Source: Pseudobdellovibrionaceae bacterium
Lineage (GTDB): Bacteria > Bdellovibrionota > Bdellovibrionia > Bdellovibrionales > Bdellovibrionaceae
Length of the DNA: 64,000 nucleotides
NCBI GenBank assembly: GCA_019637955.1
Contig: JAHBUS010000001.1
Location: forward strand, 806,001-870,000
Direction: 5' to 3'
Within the stretch, counting starts at the first letter, position 1. Each line of letters opens with the position of its first letter. Shown piece after piece: positions 1-8,269 of this stretch. Made by a program: the position numbers and the translations under genes. The notes below the pieces were generated by a model that saw only the letters and a program-made list of their open reading frames with translations, searched no databases and was not told the DNA's origin.

Positions 1-1
1 A

Positions 2-247
2 GAAACGAACACCGTTCGGATCACCATCCAAGAGCGCGTTAAGCGCCGCTCGATGCTGACCACCAAAATCGAGACGTCGACATCGACCGTGAACCTTAAG
101 CTCGCCGGCGTGAAAAAGACCGCGACCGGAAAAGACATTTACGTCAAAAGCGGCGTCATCCTCAAAGTGCGTAACGACGGCGAGGCTCTTCTTGTCGAGA
201 AGCTTCCCGACGGCGACGTCATGTACCGAAGCGTGAGCTGCAATTAA
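2..247 (+). CDS. 3' end of an unidentified gene (5' truncated)
   Basis: An open frame runs from base 2 to the TAA at 245-247 and is open at the window edge, so only the last 81 or so residues are visible. The internal ATG at 53 has no convincing ribosome binding site and is probably not the start. The visible part is basic and beta-rich in character, ends in VSCN, and I recognise no domain. It is most likely the C-terminus of a longer protein that begins upstream. The 163 bp after it hold no clear terminator. The existence of the gene is likely; its function is unknown. Confidence 0.6.
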   Translation, partial: ETNTVRITIQERVKRRSMLTTKIETSTSTVNLKLAGVKKTATGKDIYVKSGVILKVRNDGEALLVEKLPDGDVMYRSVSCN

Positions 248-410
248 ATGAAGGCGGCCTTAGGGCCCCCAAAGAAATTCACAAACATCCCCATTTTATT
301 TTGAGCTGGGTTTTGACTTTGAATGTCGAAACCCTTTTTTCGATGACCGTTTTCCGGATTTCCCCGATGCTCCCCCTTATCGACAGCACATAAGCAGAGG
401 GGGTTTGCGA

Positions 411-1259
411 ATGGGCTTCCGGGGGATTTTGGGTCTTCTGATCGTCGTCTGGTCCGTCCAAGGTGCCGCTAAAGTCAAAGCGGTCATTGGCGGCGTTGCC
501 ATCTCGAGAAACGTCAATATCGCGGCGGTTCTTCCCGAGGCCAAGGGCGACGAAATTCTCATCTCGCGTCCTCAATATGTCATCTCTTACAACACCGAAC
601 GCCGATCGCCCAACTGGGTGGCCTGGCGGCTTGAAGACTCAGACGTCGGACCGCTCACCCGCTCCGGAACTTTTCAGTCCGATCCGGATCTTGAGAAGTA
701 CTTCACCAAGAGCGGCGAAGCGAGCGCTCCCGTCGGCCAGGGCGAGTTTGCCCGCACCTGCCTGGACCGCGGACACCAAGTGCCGTCGAAAGATCGCACC
801 GACTCCGTTAAAAACAATGAAGCCACTTTTTATATGACCAACGTCTTACCGCAAACGCGTTTCATGAACCGCGTTCTGTGGGAGCACCTCGAAAAATACA
901 CGCGCGATCTTGTCAAAAAAGAAGGCAAGAAAGTGTACGTGGTGTCGGGGCCGATTTATGATCAAGACTTTGGCAAGATCGGTCCTCAACAGGACATTCC
1001 CGTCCCTTCGAAGTTTTTTAAAATCTTGTACATTTACGACCGCAACACCAACCCGGCAACCAATCCAGGGGCCCGCGACGTGATCGCGGCGGTCTTTCCC
1101 AATACGAACAGCGATGGCAGCCGTCCGCTGCTCACCAAAGTGTGCGAAGAGATTGATATCGCGGATGGGTTGGGAACCAAAGATGACTGGATGCAGTTCC
1201 GCACCCAGCCCAAAGATCTCGAGACGCTGTCGGGCTTGAGCTTCAAGCCCCGTCCCTAA
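411..1259 (+). CDS. Secreted DNA/RNA non-specific endonuclease (NUC1 family)
   Basis: A predicted 282-residue nuclease of the beta-beta-alpha metal (His-Me) NUC1 family, which hydrolyses DNA and RNA with Mg2+ and is usually extracytoplasmic. The N-terminus has a hydrophobic signal segment (GILGLLIVVWSVQGAA). The catalytic motif DRGHQVPSKDR supplies the general-base His. The downstream stretch NEATFYMTNVLPQ and the Asn/Glu region around NRVLWEHLE match the metal-binding Asn helix of the family. ATG at 411 is preferred over the in-frame TTG at 405 because the purine-rich AGAGGGGG at 396-403 sits 7 nt before the ATG. It may scavenge or degrade nucleic acid outside the cell or in prey; that role is inferred. 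Confidence 0.85.
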   Translation: MGFRGILGLLIVVWSVQGAAKVKAVIGGVAISRNVNIAAVLPEAKGDEILISRPQYVISYNTERRSPNWVAWRLEDSDVGPLTRSGTFQSDPDLEKYFTKSGEASAPVGQGEFARTCLDRGHQVPSKDRTDSVKNNEATFYMTNVLPQTRFMNRVLWEHLEKYTRDLVKKEGKKVYVVSGPIYDQDFGKIGPQQDIPVPSKFFKILYIYDRNTNPATNPGARDVIAAVFPNTNSDGSRPLLTKVCEEIDIADGLGTKDDWMQFRTQPKDLETLSGLSFKPRP

Positions 1260-1268
1260 CTTAAAAAA

Positions 1269-1535
1269 TCAGCGGCGCTGACACGTCAATGTGGATTCGG
1301 AGCCGTCGTTCAACTTGACCGTCACTTCGAGCTCGGGGCCGAACCAGGAGTTGTCGACCAGCTCCACCGAGTCGTCGTCGAACCAGATCTCCAGGTCGCC
1401 ATCGGTCGTCAGCGACACGTGGGCGCTCAAGAGAAGCTCGTCATAGCGGCTCTCGCAGCGGTAGGGGCCTTGGCGGCCTTCGGCGAACGCAAAACCGGCG
1501 ATCATCGTCACGGCCATCAACAGAGCTGTTTTCAT
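1269..1535 (-). CDS. Small secreted protein of unknown function
   Basis: An 88-residue protein with a clear signal peptide (MKTALLMAVTMIAGFAFAEG) and two cysteines that could form a disulfide (YRCESR and LTCQRR). The mature part is acidic and probably all-beta. The ATG at 1533-1535 is chosen because GAAGGAG lies about 7 nt upstream; the longer frame to 1565 lacks a site. It is convergent with the nuclease, with only 9 bp between the two stop codons, and no terminator is visible there. I recognise no family. Export to the periplasm is the only property I would assert. Confidence 0.65.
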   Translation of the reverse strand: MKTALLMAVTMIAGFAFAEGRQGPYRCESRYDELLLSAHVSLTTDGDLEIWFDDDSVELVDNSWFGPELEVTVKLNDGSESTLTCQRR

Positions 1536-1585
1536 CGAAAACTCCTTCGCAAGTGCCCTGGGCATAATTCACGAGCGGACAAAAG

Positions 1586-1620
1586 GCAAAAAAAAGGGCC
1601 GGTTTGCACCAGCCCTTTGA
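1586..1620 (-). terminator. Intrinsic terminator downstream of rpsA
   Basis: Read on the minus strand, arm AAAGGGC (1612-1618), a 12-nt loop, arm GCCCTTT (1593-1599) and then a run of eight T. It lies 80 bp past the rpsA stop codon and just before the start of the small secreted protein gene, so it should end rpsA transcripts. Confidence 0.75.
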
Positions 1621-1647
1621 AAATTCGATATTTTCTCGAAGACGATT

Positions 1648-1677
1648 TAGAGAGGCGCCGAAGGCGCCACGGGTAGA
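1648..1677. repeat. Hairpin repeat family, locus 1 (single unit)
   Basis: One 30-nt unit that begins TAGAGA, carries a perfect 6-bp stem GGCGCC (1654-1659), loop GAA, GGCGCC (1663-1668), and ends ACGGGTAGA, followed by TAG. The same unit occurs as tandem arrays at 31141-31230 and 34901-34988. It lies between the rpsA stop codon and its terminator and would be transcribed in rpsA mRNA. Confidence 0.85.
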
Positions 1678-1680
1678 TAG

Positions 1681-1706
1681 GAACTGATCGGTAATCCGAT
1701 CAGTTC
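1681..1706 (-). other. Perfect 11-bp stem-loop over the rpsA stop codon
   Basis: GAACTGATCGG (1681-1691), loop TAAT, CCGATCAGTTC (1696-1706). The right arm contains the rpsA stop codon (1700-1702) and last codons. There is no U-tract in the minus sense; the hairpin repeat unit follows directly. A similar 9-bp stem-loop with loop TACT sits in the same place at 34992-35013. Confidence 0.7.
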
Positions 1707-3493
1707 TCGTCTTTTTTAGCAGCTTTGAGCTGCTCGGCGAACAGATCACCCAAAGTCGATTTCGAAGTCGAAGTCGCTTTTTTGACGTAATCGTCAACAT
1801 CGGCTTTCGACTCGCGCAGTTTGACCAATTTCGCGGACAAACCGATTTTGCGAGCGTCTTTGTCGATGCTGATGACTTCAGCGCGGACGCTGTCGCCAAC
1901 TTTAACGACGTCTTCAACCTTGTTCACACGGTCAACCGAGAGCTCGGAGATGTGGATCAGGCCTTCGATGTCGGCTTCGAGTTCAACGAACACGCCGAAA
2001 TCAGCGATTTTTGTGACTTTCACGTCATGCTGAGTTCCGACTTGGTATTTCGACTCGATGTTGTGCCAAGGATCGCCCTCGAGCTGTTTTACGCCGAGCG
2101 AGAAACGTTCGTTCTCGATATCAACGCCCAAAACAACCGCGCGGACTTTTTGTCCCTTCGCGAACATTTCGCTGGGGTGATTGACTCGTTTTGTCCACGA
2201 GAAATCAGAGATGTGAACGAGACCGTCGATGCCGTCCTCAACACCGATGAAGACGCCGAAATCGGTGACCGATTTGACTTCGCCTTCAATGATGGTTCCA
2301 GGAGGATACGCCTCTTTCATCTCAACCCAAGGATTGGCTTGGAGCTGTTTCATGCCCAAGCTGATGCGGCGGTTTTCGGTGTCGACTTCCAAAACTTGGA
2401 CTTCAACTTCGTCACCCACGTTCACCACTTGCGAAGGATGTTTCACGCGCTTCGTCCAGCTCATTTCGGAGACGTGGATGAGGCCTTCAACGCCGTCAGC
2501 GAGTTCAACGAACGCACCGTACTCAGCGAGAGAAACGACTTTACCTTTGAGTTTCGCGCTGACAGGGAAGGCCGCTTTCACGGTTTCCCAAGGATCAGGC
2601 TGCAGTTGCTTGAGACCCAAAGACACGCGTTCTTTTTCGTTGTCGAATTTGAGAACTTTGACTTGGATTTCGTCGCCCACATTGATCATCTCGGAAGGGT
2701 GCTTAATGCGGCCCCACGACATGTCAGTGATGTGCAAGAGGCCGTCCATGCCGCCGAGATCGATGAACGCACCGTAATCGGTGATGTTCTTAACGAGACC
2801 GGTAACGACGGAACCTTCTTTGATTTGATCCAAAGTTTGAGTGCGCAGGGTCTCGCGCTCTTCTTCAAGCAAAGCACGGCGAGAGAGAACGATGTTGCCG
2901 CGTTTTTTGTTGAATTTGATAACTTTGAATTTGTACTTCTTGCCGATGTAGATGTCCATGTTGCGAACAGGACGGAGATCGATCTGAGAACCAGGCAAAA
3001 ACGCCGTGACGCCGATATCGACGCTGAGGCCGCCTTTGACTTTGGCAATGACTGTTCCTTCGATGACTTCTTCGTTTTCTGCCGCTTTGGAAATATCGTT
3101 CCACGCACGCATCATGTCCGCTTTGTTTTTCGACAAGCCGATCATGCCGTTTTCGTTTTCGATACGGTCGATCAAAACCTCAACGGTGTCGCCGGGTTTT
3201 ACTGAACGCACGCCATCCACAACGCGGAATTCGTTGATCGGAATGAGGCCTTCAGATTTGTAGTTGATGTCGACCAGAACGTAGTCGCTTTGAACTTCGA
3301 CAACTTTACCAGTGACGATGTCACCGACTTTGAAGTCTTGTTCTTTCATGCTCTCGCTGAAGAGCTTTTCGAAGTCGCCGCCGGCCTTCTCGTTGTTGGT
3401 GCCGGGGTTTGCAGGAACGTCTTTGTCAGCTTGATCGAGAAATGCCAGGACTTTTTGGCGCTCAAGCTGAGCTTTAGATTGTTGGTTACTCAT
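1700..3493 (-). CDS. rpsA: 30S ribosomal protein S1
   Basis: A 597-residue protein with six S1 (OB-fold) RNA-binding repeats, the standard architecture of proteobacterial S1, which recruits mRNA to the 30S subunit. The repeats lie at about residues 55-125, 140-205, 227-295, 313-383, 400-470 and 487-555. The last four carry the typical core (DYGAFIDL, EYGAFVEL, DFGVFIGV, DFGVFVEL, each followed by GL.H.S/T). The first two are divergent, as expected for the ribosome-binding repeats. ATG at 3493 is the likely start; the in-frame TTG at 3499 is closer to GAGGAGG (3506-3512; 6 nt against 12 nt), so the start is slightly uncertain. A sigma70-like promoter lies upstream at 3612-3640. Confidence 0.96.
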   Translation of the reverse strand: MSNQQSKAQLERQKVLAFLDQADKDVPANPGTNNEKAGGDFEKLFSESMKEQDFKVGDIVTGKVVEVQSDYVLVDINYKSEGLIPINEFRVVDGVRSVKPGDTVEVLIDRIENENGMIGLSKNKADMMRAWNDISKAAENEEVIEGTVIAKVKGGLSVDIGVTAFLPGSQIDLRPVRNMDIYIGKKYKFKVIKFNKKRGNIVLSRRALLEEERETLRTQTLDQIKEGSVVTGLVKNITDYGAFIDLGGMDGLLHITDMSWGRIKHPSEMINVGDEIQVKVLKFDNEKERVSLGLKQLQPDPWETVKAAFPVSAKLKGKVVSLAEYGAFVELADGVEGLIHVSEMSWTKRVKHPSQVVNVGDEVEVQVLEVDTENRRISLGMKQLQANPWVEMKEAYPPGTIIEGEVKSVTDFGVFIGVEDGIDGLVHISDFSWTKRVNHPSEMFAKGQKVRAVVLGVDIENERFSLGVKQLEGDPWHNIESKYQVGTQHDVKVTKIADFGVFVELEADIEGLIHISELSVDRVNKVEDVVKVGDSVRAEVISIDKDARKIGLSAKLVKLRESKADVDDYVKKATSTSKSTLGDLFAEQLKAAKKDEN

Positions 3494-3611
3494 ATTCAAA
3501 AAAAACCTCCTCGTGGATTGAAAGTTCGCCGCTTGTCCAAGGCGCGCGGACTCCCTATCCGATTATTTTCCCTGTCGAATTCGGAATTGAATGTCGCAAA
3601 GATTGGAGGTC

Positions 3612-3640
3612 TGAATAACGAGCCTCGCGGCCCAGGTCAA
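3612..3640 (-). promoter_or_regulatory. Candidate sigma70-type promoter for rpsA
   Basis: On the minus strand TTGACC (complement of 3635-3640), a 17-nt spacer and TATTCA (complement of 3612-3617). The -35 box is strong and the -10 box is only a partial match. It lies about 120 bp before the rpsA start, in the 240-bp gap after the fimbrial operon. Confidence 0.4.
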
Positions 3641-3667
3641 AGGAATTTGTCGCTCTCAGAAGGGGGT

Positions 3668-3690
3668 CTGGCGCGCCGGGTGCGCGCCTC
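3668..3690 (-). other. GC-rich inverted repeat after the fimbrial operon
   Basis: GGCGCGC and GCGCGCC arms around a short GC loop, about 50 bp past the stop codon of the SCPU-domain gene. It could end the fimbrial transcript, but there is no good T-tract, so a terminator role is only possible. It also lies upstream of the rpsA promoter candidate. Confidence 0.3.
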
Positions 3691-3737
3691 CCGAAAACTG
3701 TGTTTAAAAGCCATATGTTCGATTTGGCGGCACGCGT

Positions 3738-4658
3738 TCACTCGGTCGAGACCACCGAGAGAGTCACCGTGTCTTTGTAGAGGCCCGAGCTTTTGCCCGT
3801 GAGGCTCCCCGTCACGGTCACCTTGATCGGCAGCCGCAGGCCCCCGGCGGGGCTCACGCCGCTCACCGCGGGCCGGGTGTTGCTCCCCGAGGCGAGAGAA
3901 ATCACCGTCCCGCCCAGTTCGAACGTGTACGCGATCGTGTCGGCCAAAGTGGCGTGCTTGATGCGGCCGCTGTTGGCCGAGGCGATCGTCAGCTGGTAGC
4001 CGGCGTTGTAACCAATCACCAGATCGCAGTTGCGCACGGCTCCTGTCGAGATGTTGCCGAAATCCATCGTTTGCGTGGTGTCGGCGGCGTTGAACGGGCC
4101 TCCGGTTTCGACCAGCGAGAGGTCGATCTTTTTCTGCTGGTTGGTCGTGAGCGTGAGGCCCTGACTTCCCTTTTGATCGTAGTCGCTTAACAGGCCGTCA
4201 TGAAGAGTGGCCGTGAAGGTTTGAAAGTAAAATCCGTAGCGGCTGTATTGGGCTGTGTCCATGGTGGCGTAGTAATTGATGTCGATAAAGGTCGGACCCG
4301 AATTGTCGGGAAAAGAACCCGTGATCACATCGCTCGCGCTCGTCGCGTCTTGACGGCGCTTTAAGATCTGCGTGCGGCCGGCATCTTTGTAGAGCTGAAC
4401 CGGGATCGTTCCCCCACCAATCAAGGCGTCCAAGTGGCGGGCGCTCGCGGCCGAGGCGGTGCCGTAATCGAACGAAATAAAAAAATCGCAGCCGTTGTTG
4501 GGGTTGTTTCGGCTTACGCGAACGGTGAAGGTGGGCGACGTGTTGCCCGCGAGATCATAAGCGGCCGGAAACATCTGCAGCTGTAAATTGTTGCAGCCCT
4601 TCTTCGCCCAGGCCGCGCCCGCCGGGAGCATCATCGCGATCAAAAAAAGAAGCCTCAT
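3738..4658 (-). CDS. SCPU (spore coat U) domain fimbrial subunit, secreted
   Basis: A 306-residue exported protein with a signal peptide (MRLLFLIAMMLPAGAAWA) and a C-terminal region typical of the spore coat protein U domain found in sigma/archaic chaperone-usher fimbriae, ending in ...YKDTVTLSVVSTE, a donor-strand-type terminus. Cysteines at the mature N-terminus (KKGCNN), in NNGCDF and in RNCDLV could form disulfides. Length is about twice that of a simple SCPU subunit, which suggests a two-domain subunit, possibly at the tip. ATG at 4658 is preceded by GAGGAGGG and overlaps the usher stop codon (ATGA), so translation is coupled. The frame runs open upstream to 5222, but that part only overlaps the usher. 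Confidence 0.75.
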   Translation of the reverse strand: MRLLFLIAMMLPAGAAWAKKGCNNLQLQMFPAAYDLAGNTSPTFTVRVSRNNPNNGCDFFISFDYGTASAASARHLDALIGGGTIPVQLYKDAGRTQILKRRQDATSASDVITGSFPDNSGPTFIDINYYATMDTAQYSRYGFYFQTFTATLHDGLLSDYDQKGSQGLTLTTNQQKKIDLSLVETGGPFNAADTTQTMDFGNISTGAVRNCDLVIGYNAGYQLTIASANSGRIKHATLADTIAYTFELGGTVISLASGSNTRPAVSGVSPAGGLRLPIKVTVTGSLTGKSSGLYKDTVTLSVVSTE

Positions 4659-7075
4659 GTGCCCTCCTCGCGTTCGACGGTCATCGGTTTGAGTCTCACC
4701 TCGACGCCCTGACTTTCGGGAAGATCGAGCGTGATCGTCTTGGTGCCGAGATCGCGCAGCTTCAGACGGTACTGACCAGGCGTGAGTTGATCCATCACGA
4801 AGCGGCCTTTGTCGTCCGTGAAGAAGGCATCGGTCACCAAGCGGCCCTTGGCATTGAAGACCTCGCCCGTCACGAAGCGCACGGGTTGGCCTTTCGGATC
4901 CACCAACTCCCCGCGCACGAACAGGCGCTGGGTCAGCCCCAAGTCGACAAACACGAGGCCGCGGTACTTCGGATGCAACTGAAAGAACTCCCGGTCGAGC
5001 GAGTAGCCCAGCGGAAGCGTGGTCGAATCGATTTGCAGCGCGGTCTTTTGATAGGACCCCAAATGCGGGAGCACGAGCGTGTGCTGGCCTTGCATTTCGG
5101 CTTCCGAGAACTCGGAGCCCGGGTTGATCAAGAGTTTTCCCGAGGGCGGAATCTCGCGCGTCGCCAAGAAGGCGCCGGCATCCGGAATGGGACGGCTCCA
5201 ACCGAAGCGGCCCTGCGACCACGACACCGCGGTTTGCAGACCCACCTGCGTTTGATCGCTCTTCACGAAGTCGCCACGGAGGGTTCGGTGCTGCAAAAGA
5301 CCTTCAAAGCGCGAGCCCAGATAATTCAAACGGCCATCCACCAAATCCGAAGGCGCGGCCGAGGACGGATCGCTTTTCTGCCAGGAGACGTCGGCCGAGA
5401 AATCGCCGTTCAATCGGCGCGCGTTCTTATGCACGGCCACGGTGCCCTGCTTGGCCAGGGAGTCGTACAAAACATTCGAAGAGTAAAGACCCGTGCTCTC
5501 GATCCATGTCAGATTGAACAGCCATTGGTCGTCGGCGTTGGCGGCGCGCACGGTGCGGTTGTACGAAATGTCAAAACGCCACTGCGCCCCGAAGCCCATT
5601 TGCAAAAGCCCGCGGTAAAGACGTGCGTCTTCAAATCCGTTCTGTCCCTTTTGGTAGCCGCCGCCGGCGCCCACCGCGAAGCGCTCCAAAAAAGTCGACT
5701 GAAGCATGAGTTCGCCGCGGTAGAGAAAGTCGGTCAGGCTCGGAAGACCGAGACCCACGGGTGCGAACTGCGAACTTCGGTGCTCACCATCTAAAAACAA
5801 GCGGACGCGGCGAAGAAGCCCGTCATCCTGATCGCTCGAGCGAAAGCGCAGGCGCTCGGCGCTGCCGCTCACGTTGTCGCCCGTGGCCGCTTGGTGGCGG
5901 CTGCCCGCGAGGTCGAACTGCCAAACGCCAGGCGCGGTCAGAACGCCGGTCTCAAATCCGGCCAGTGACTGCTGAGCGTAGTTCTGCCCACCCACCCCGA
6001 GGGTCCACTGGTCCGTGACGCCGTAGCGGTGCAAGACAGACACGAAACCGTCTTTATCGTACTCCCGCACGCGGTTCACGCTCTGCCAAGGCCGTCCGGC
6101 GAAATATGAAAAATCATGAATCCCTTTTCCGAGCAGCAGGGAATCGAAGAACAAATCGACTTCAAACTCCTCGCTGGCGCCAAAGTCGTCGGTGATTTTG
6201 ACGTGCACTTTATTGCGGCCGACAAGCAGGGGCAGGTCACGCAAATTAAAGGGCCCCGCCGGCACGCGCAGGCGCGCGATCTGAACTTGATTCACCGAAA
6301 TTTCGAGAAGACTGGGTTTTTGAATCTGGAGCAAGGCCGACCGGCTCGCGGTGGAGGGGCGCGTGGGATCGATGCCGAACTGCTTCGACACGCCCAAGCC
6401 GCCCGAAGCCAATCCACTGAGGTAGCCGCTGGTCGCGGGCATTTGATCGCCGAGACGCACGCGCGTCTGGTACTCCTCGAGGTCGCTGACGATCGAGGTG
6501 TCCCCGCGCTCCCAAGAATTTTGCTCACGGTCCTGATAAAATGCCAAGCTCTCGAACGTCAAAAGACCAAGTCCCTGCACGAACTCCACCTGCCCGCGGG
6601 GAGCGTCCCATCCCGAACCGATGGCTTGATCCGTGCGCGTGTAACCCGCAAGTCCCGACAGATTCAGTCGGCCCGCCCAAGGGTCCGAGGTCAGCTCCAG
6701 ACCCGAGAACGCGCGCGCGGCGACCGAGAGGTCTTGCACCCGCTGCATCTCCAGCGGAATTTGCAAACGCACCTCAAGCGACGTCTCATCGAACTCGGCC
6801 TTCATTCCCAAGCGTCGCAGCTCACTGAGCGGCACTTGCGGCTCGAGCGCAAGCGCCTGCTCCAGGCGCCGCCATTTGTCTTCGCGCATCAGCGGCGCCA
6901 GGACTTGCTGCAAATCACGGCGGCTCATGGCGAAGTCTTTTTGCGGGTCGGTGAAGCTCGCATCGACCTCACCGATCAAAGTTTGATCCGCGACGACGTT
7001 CACGCGAAGGCGCGTCTGCGCCCACGACGTCGATAACGAGAAGAGAACGATGAGAGCGAGCAGGGTCGACGTCAA
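4655..7075 (-). CDS. Outer-membrane fimbrial usher (FimD/PapC family)
   Basis: An 806-residue usher, the outer-membrane beta-barrel that accepts chaperone-subunit complexes and polymerises them into a fibre. A signal peptide (ALIVLFSLSTSWAQ) is followed by an N-terminal periplasmic domain. The barrel includes family-like stretches (PAGPFNLRDLPLLVGRNKV, then DDFG), and a C-terminal carboxypeptidase-regulatory-like domain follows (GQPVRFVTGEVFNAKGRLV, GRFVMDQLTPGQYRLKLRD). The start is TTG at 7075, overlapping the chaperone TGA. The stop overlaps the next ATG. The protein is slightly shorter than FimD, as usual for sigma or archaic ushers. Confidence 0.88.
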   Translation of the reverse strand: MTSTLLALIVLFSLSTSWAQTRLRVNVVADQTLIGEVDASFTDPQKDFAMSRRDLQQVLAPLMREDKWRRLEQALALEPQVPLSELRRLGMKAEFDETSLEVRLQIPLEMQRVQDLSVAARAFSGLELTSDPWAGRLNLSGLAGYTRTDQAIGSGWDAPRGQVEFVQGLGLLTFESLAFYQDREQNSWERGDTSIVSDLEEYQTRVRLGDQMPATSGYLSGLASGGLGVSKQFGIDPTRPSTASRSALLQIQKPSLLEISVNQVQIARLRVPAGPFNLRDLPLLVGRNKVHVKITDDFGASEEFEVDLFFDSLLLGKGIHDFSYFAGRPWQSVNRVREYDKDGFVSVLHRYGVTDQWTLGVGGQNYAQQSLAGFETGVLTAPGVWQFDLAGSRHQAATGDNVSGSAERLRFRSSDQDDGLLRRVRLFLDGEHRSSQFAPVGLGLPSLTDFLYRGELMLQSTFLERFAVGAGGGYQKGQNGFEDARLYRGLLQMGFGAQWRFDISYNRTVRAANADDQWLFNLTWIESTGLYSSNVLYDSLAKQGTVAVHKNARRLNGDFSADVSWQKSDPSSAAPSDLVDGRLNYLGSRFEGLLQHRTLRGDFVKSDQTQVGLQTAVSWSQGRFGWSRPIPDAGAFLATREIPPSGKLLINPGSEFSEAEMQGQHTLVLPHLGSYQKTALQIDSTTLPLGYSLDREFFQLHPKYRGLVFVDLGLTQRLFVRGELVDPKGQPVRFVTGEVFNAKGRLVTDAFFTDDKGRFVMDQLTPGQYRLKLRDLGTKTITLDLPESQGVEVRLKPMTVEREEGT

Positions 7076-7788
7076 GGCTGCGTCTCGATCAGAAGGTCGG
7101 CCTTGATTTTGGATTTGGCCGGAAGATTCTCGGTGGTTTCAAGTTCAAAATCGCGAACGGCGCCCGCGAGCAGGTTTTCGCCGGGCCAGGATTTGTAAGA
7201 GGACTCTTGGAGGTGAATCGTTTCGCCCGCTTCGGTGACGAGCTTGAGTTTGACGTCTTTCATCAAGCGGTGCCCGGTGCCGATGTTGGCGATGGTGATG
7301 ATCAATTTCTTGGGACCGGCCGCCTCGATTTTGCGGACCTCAAGCTTGGCCAACGCCTGAGGCGGCGTCACGTAGAGCGAAGCCACGTATTGAAACAAGA
7401 AGTTGAGCTGCGCCTGTTTTTTCTCGGCCTTGAAATCGACCGGAAGCTGGGTCGCGATCAAGCGGTACGACACCTCACTGGCGACGTCCTTCGTCCCGTT
7501 GTAAGTCACGCGGACGTTGCGCGTGTCGTTCGGCCCCAGCGAGAGCTGCTCGGGAAAGATCGAAAAATCTTTGCTGTCCCGGCGGGTTTCGGCGCCTTTC
7601 GCGTCAATCTCGCGCGTGGTCACTTTGAGCTGAACCGCGATGCGCTCTTGACCGTTGTTTTCGACGCGAAAGACTTTGGAACTTCCGTTTCCGGACGGCG
7701 CAAGCTCGGCGACCATGGGATCGAGGCGAAAGGCCAAAGCAGGCAACGAGATGAGGGCACCAAGGATGAACGCGGCAATCGAAGTCAT
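7072..7788 (-). CDS. Periplasmic fimbrial chaperone (PapD-like)
   Basis: A 238-residue exported protein with signal peptide (MTSIAAFILGALISLPALAF) and two Ig-like domains. The first contains the FRVENNGQERIAVQLKV strand pattern and the LSLGPNDTRNVRVTY segment typical of the G1/F1 region of pilus chaperones. The Arg of the subunit-binding cleft is plausible but I did not place it with certainty. It folds and caps subunits in the periplasm by donor-strand complementation before they pass to the usher, which is encoded immediately downstream with a TTGA stop/start overlap. No strong ribosome binding site is visible before the ATG at 7788. Confidence 0.8.
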   Translation of the reverse strand: MTSIAAFILGALISLPALAFRLDPMVAELAPSGNGSSKVFRVENNGQERIAVQLKVTTREIDAKGAETRRDSKDFSIFPEQLSLGPNDTRNVRVTYNGTKDVASEVSYRLIATQLPVDFKAEKKQAQLNFLFQYVASLYVTPPQALAKLEVRKIEAAGPKKLIITIANIGTGHRLMKDVKLKLVTEAGETIHLQESSYKSWPGENLLAGAVRDFELETTENLPAKSKIKADLLIETQP

Positions 7789-7873
7789 ATCTTTTAAGCG
7801 TACCCAAAAGACCGCTTCGTGGTGAGTCCAAACCGAGGCGACGAAGGAACAGAATTTTTAAGCGCGGGGAATC

Positions 7874-8185
7874 TTAGGGGGCTTCAAAGATCAGGCGTGC
7901 GGGCTCGTTGAAATCTTCGCGCGCGGTCACCCGGCGCTCGGTCAACACCACCGAGGCGGGAGCCCGGGCAAATCGCGTTTGCGAGAGCAGCGGTTGAACG
8001 TAGACTTTGATCGAGGGTTCTTGAGAGGGATCCACCTTGAGAACACCCTCTTGAAGCTTGGCGACCTCATCCACCCGGGGCGGGACCGTTCCCGAAAGCA
8101 CCAAGGTTTGCGAGGAGTTGGCGCGTGCGGGCGGCATCAGCGGCAACATCAGAACGGCCCAAAATAAAAAAGCCCTCATTCTCAT
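7874..8185 (-). CDS. Small secreted protein of the fimbrial operon
   Basis: A 103-residue protein with a signal peptide (RAFLFWAVLMLPLMPPARA) and a short beta-rich mature part (LVLSGTVPPRVDEV) that resembles the first strand of the major subunit (LLIQGVVNVV). It may be a minor subunit or an adaptor; I do not recognise a family. Start is ATG at 8185 or ATG at 8179. Both are buried in the intrinsic terminator at 8161-8194, whose T-tract encodes the signal-peptide residues Phe-Leu-Phe, so expression is probably attenuated relative to the major subunit. An 85-bp gap separates it from the chaperone gene. Confidence 0.6.
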   Translation of the reverse strand: MRMRAFLFWAVLMLPLMPPARANSSQTLVLSGTVPPRVDEVAKLQEGVLKVDPSQEPSIKVYVQPLLSQTRFARAPASVVLTERRVTAREDFNEPARLIFEAP

Positions 8186-8194
8186 GAAGGCTTT
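8161..8194 (-). terminator. Intrinsic terminator overlapping the start codon of the second fimbrial gene
   Basis: Minus sense: AAAGCCTTCAT (8184-8194), loop GAGA, ATGAGGGCTTT (8169-8179), then TTTTATTTT. It is an 11-bp stem with one mismatch and a T-tract. Both possible start codons of the 103-residue gene lie within it. It sits between the major-subunit gene and the rest of the fimbrial operon. Confidence 0.65.
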
Positions 8195-8223
8195 GTCGGC
8201 AGATTTTGCCTAGGACTTAAGGC

Positions 8224-8269
8224 CGCCCGCCCAAGGCCCAGCAAACTGGACCTTGGTGCCGCTGCGGGC
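8224..8269 (-). other. Long imperfect stem-loop after the major subunit gene
   Basis: Outer arms GCCCGC and GCGGGC enclose CCAAGGCCCAG (8231-8241), loop CAAA and CTGGACCTTGG (8246-8256) with one mismatch. There is no T-tract. It lies at the 3' end of the major subunit gene and may protect that mRNA end or act with the following terminator in differential expression. Confidence 0.55.

Noticed and set aside
1952-3205. 417-codon open frame antisense to rpsA
   Set aside because: Runs exactly opposite the S1 gene, has no ribosome binding site, and its composition is the mirror of S1 codons.
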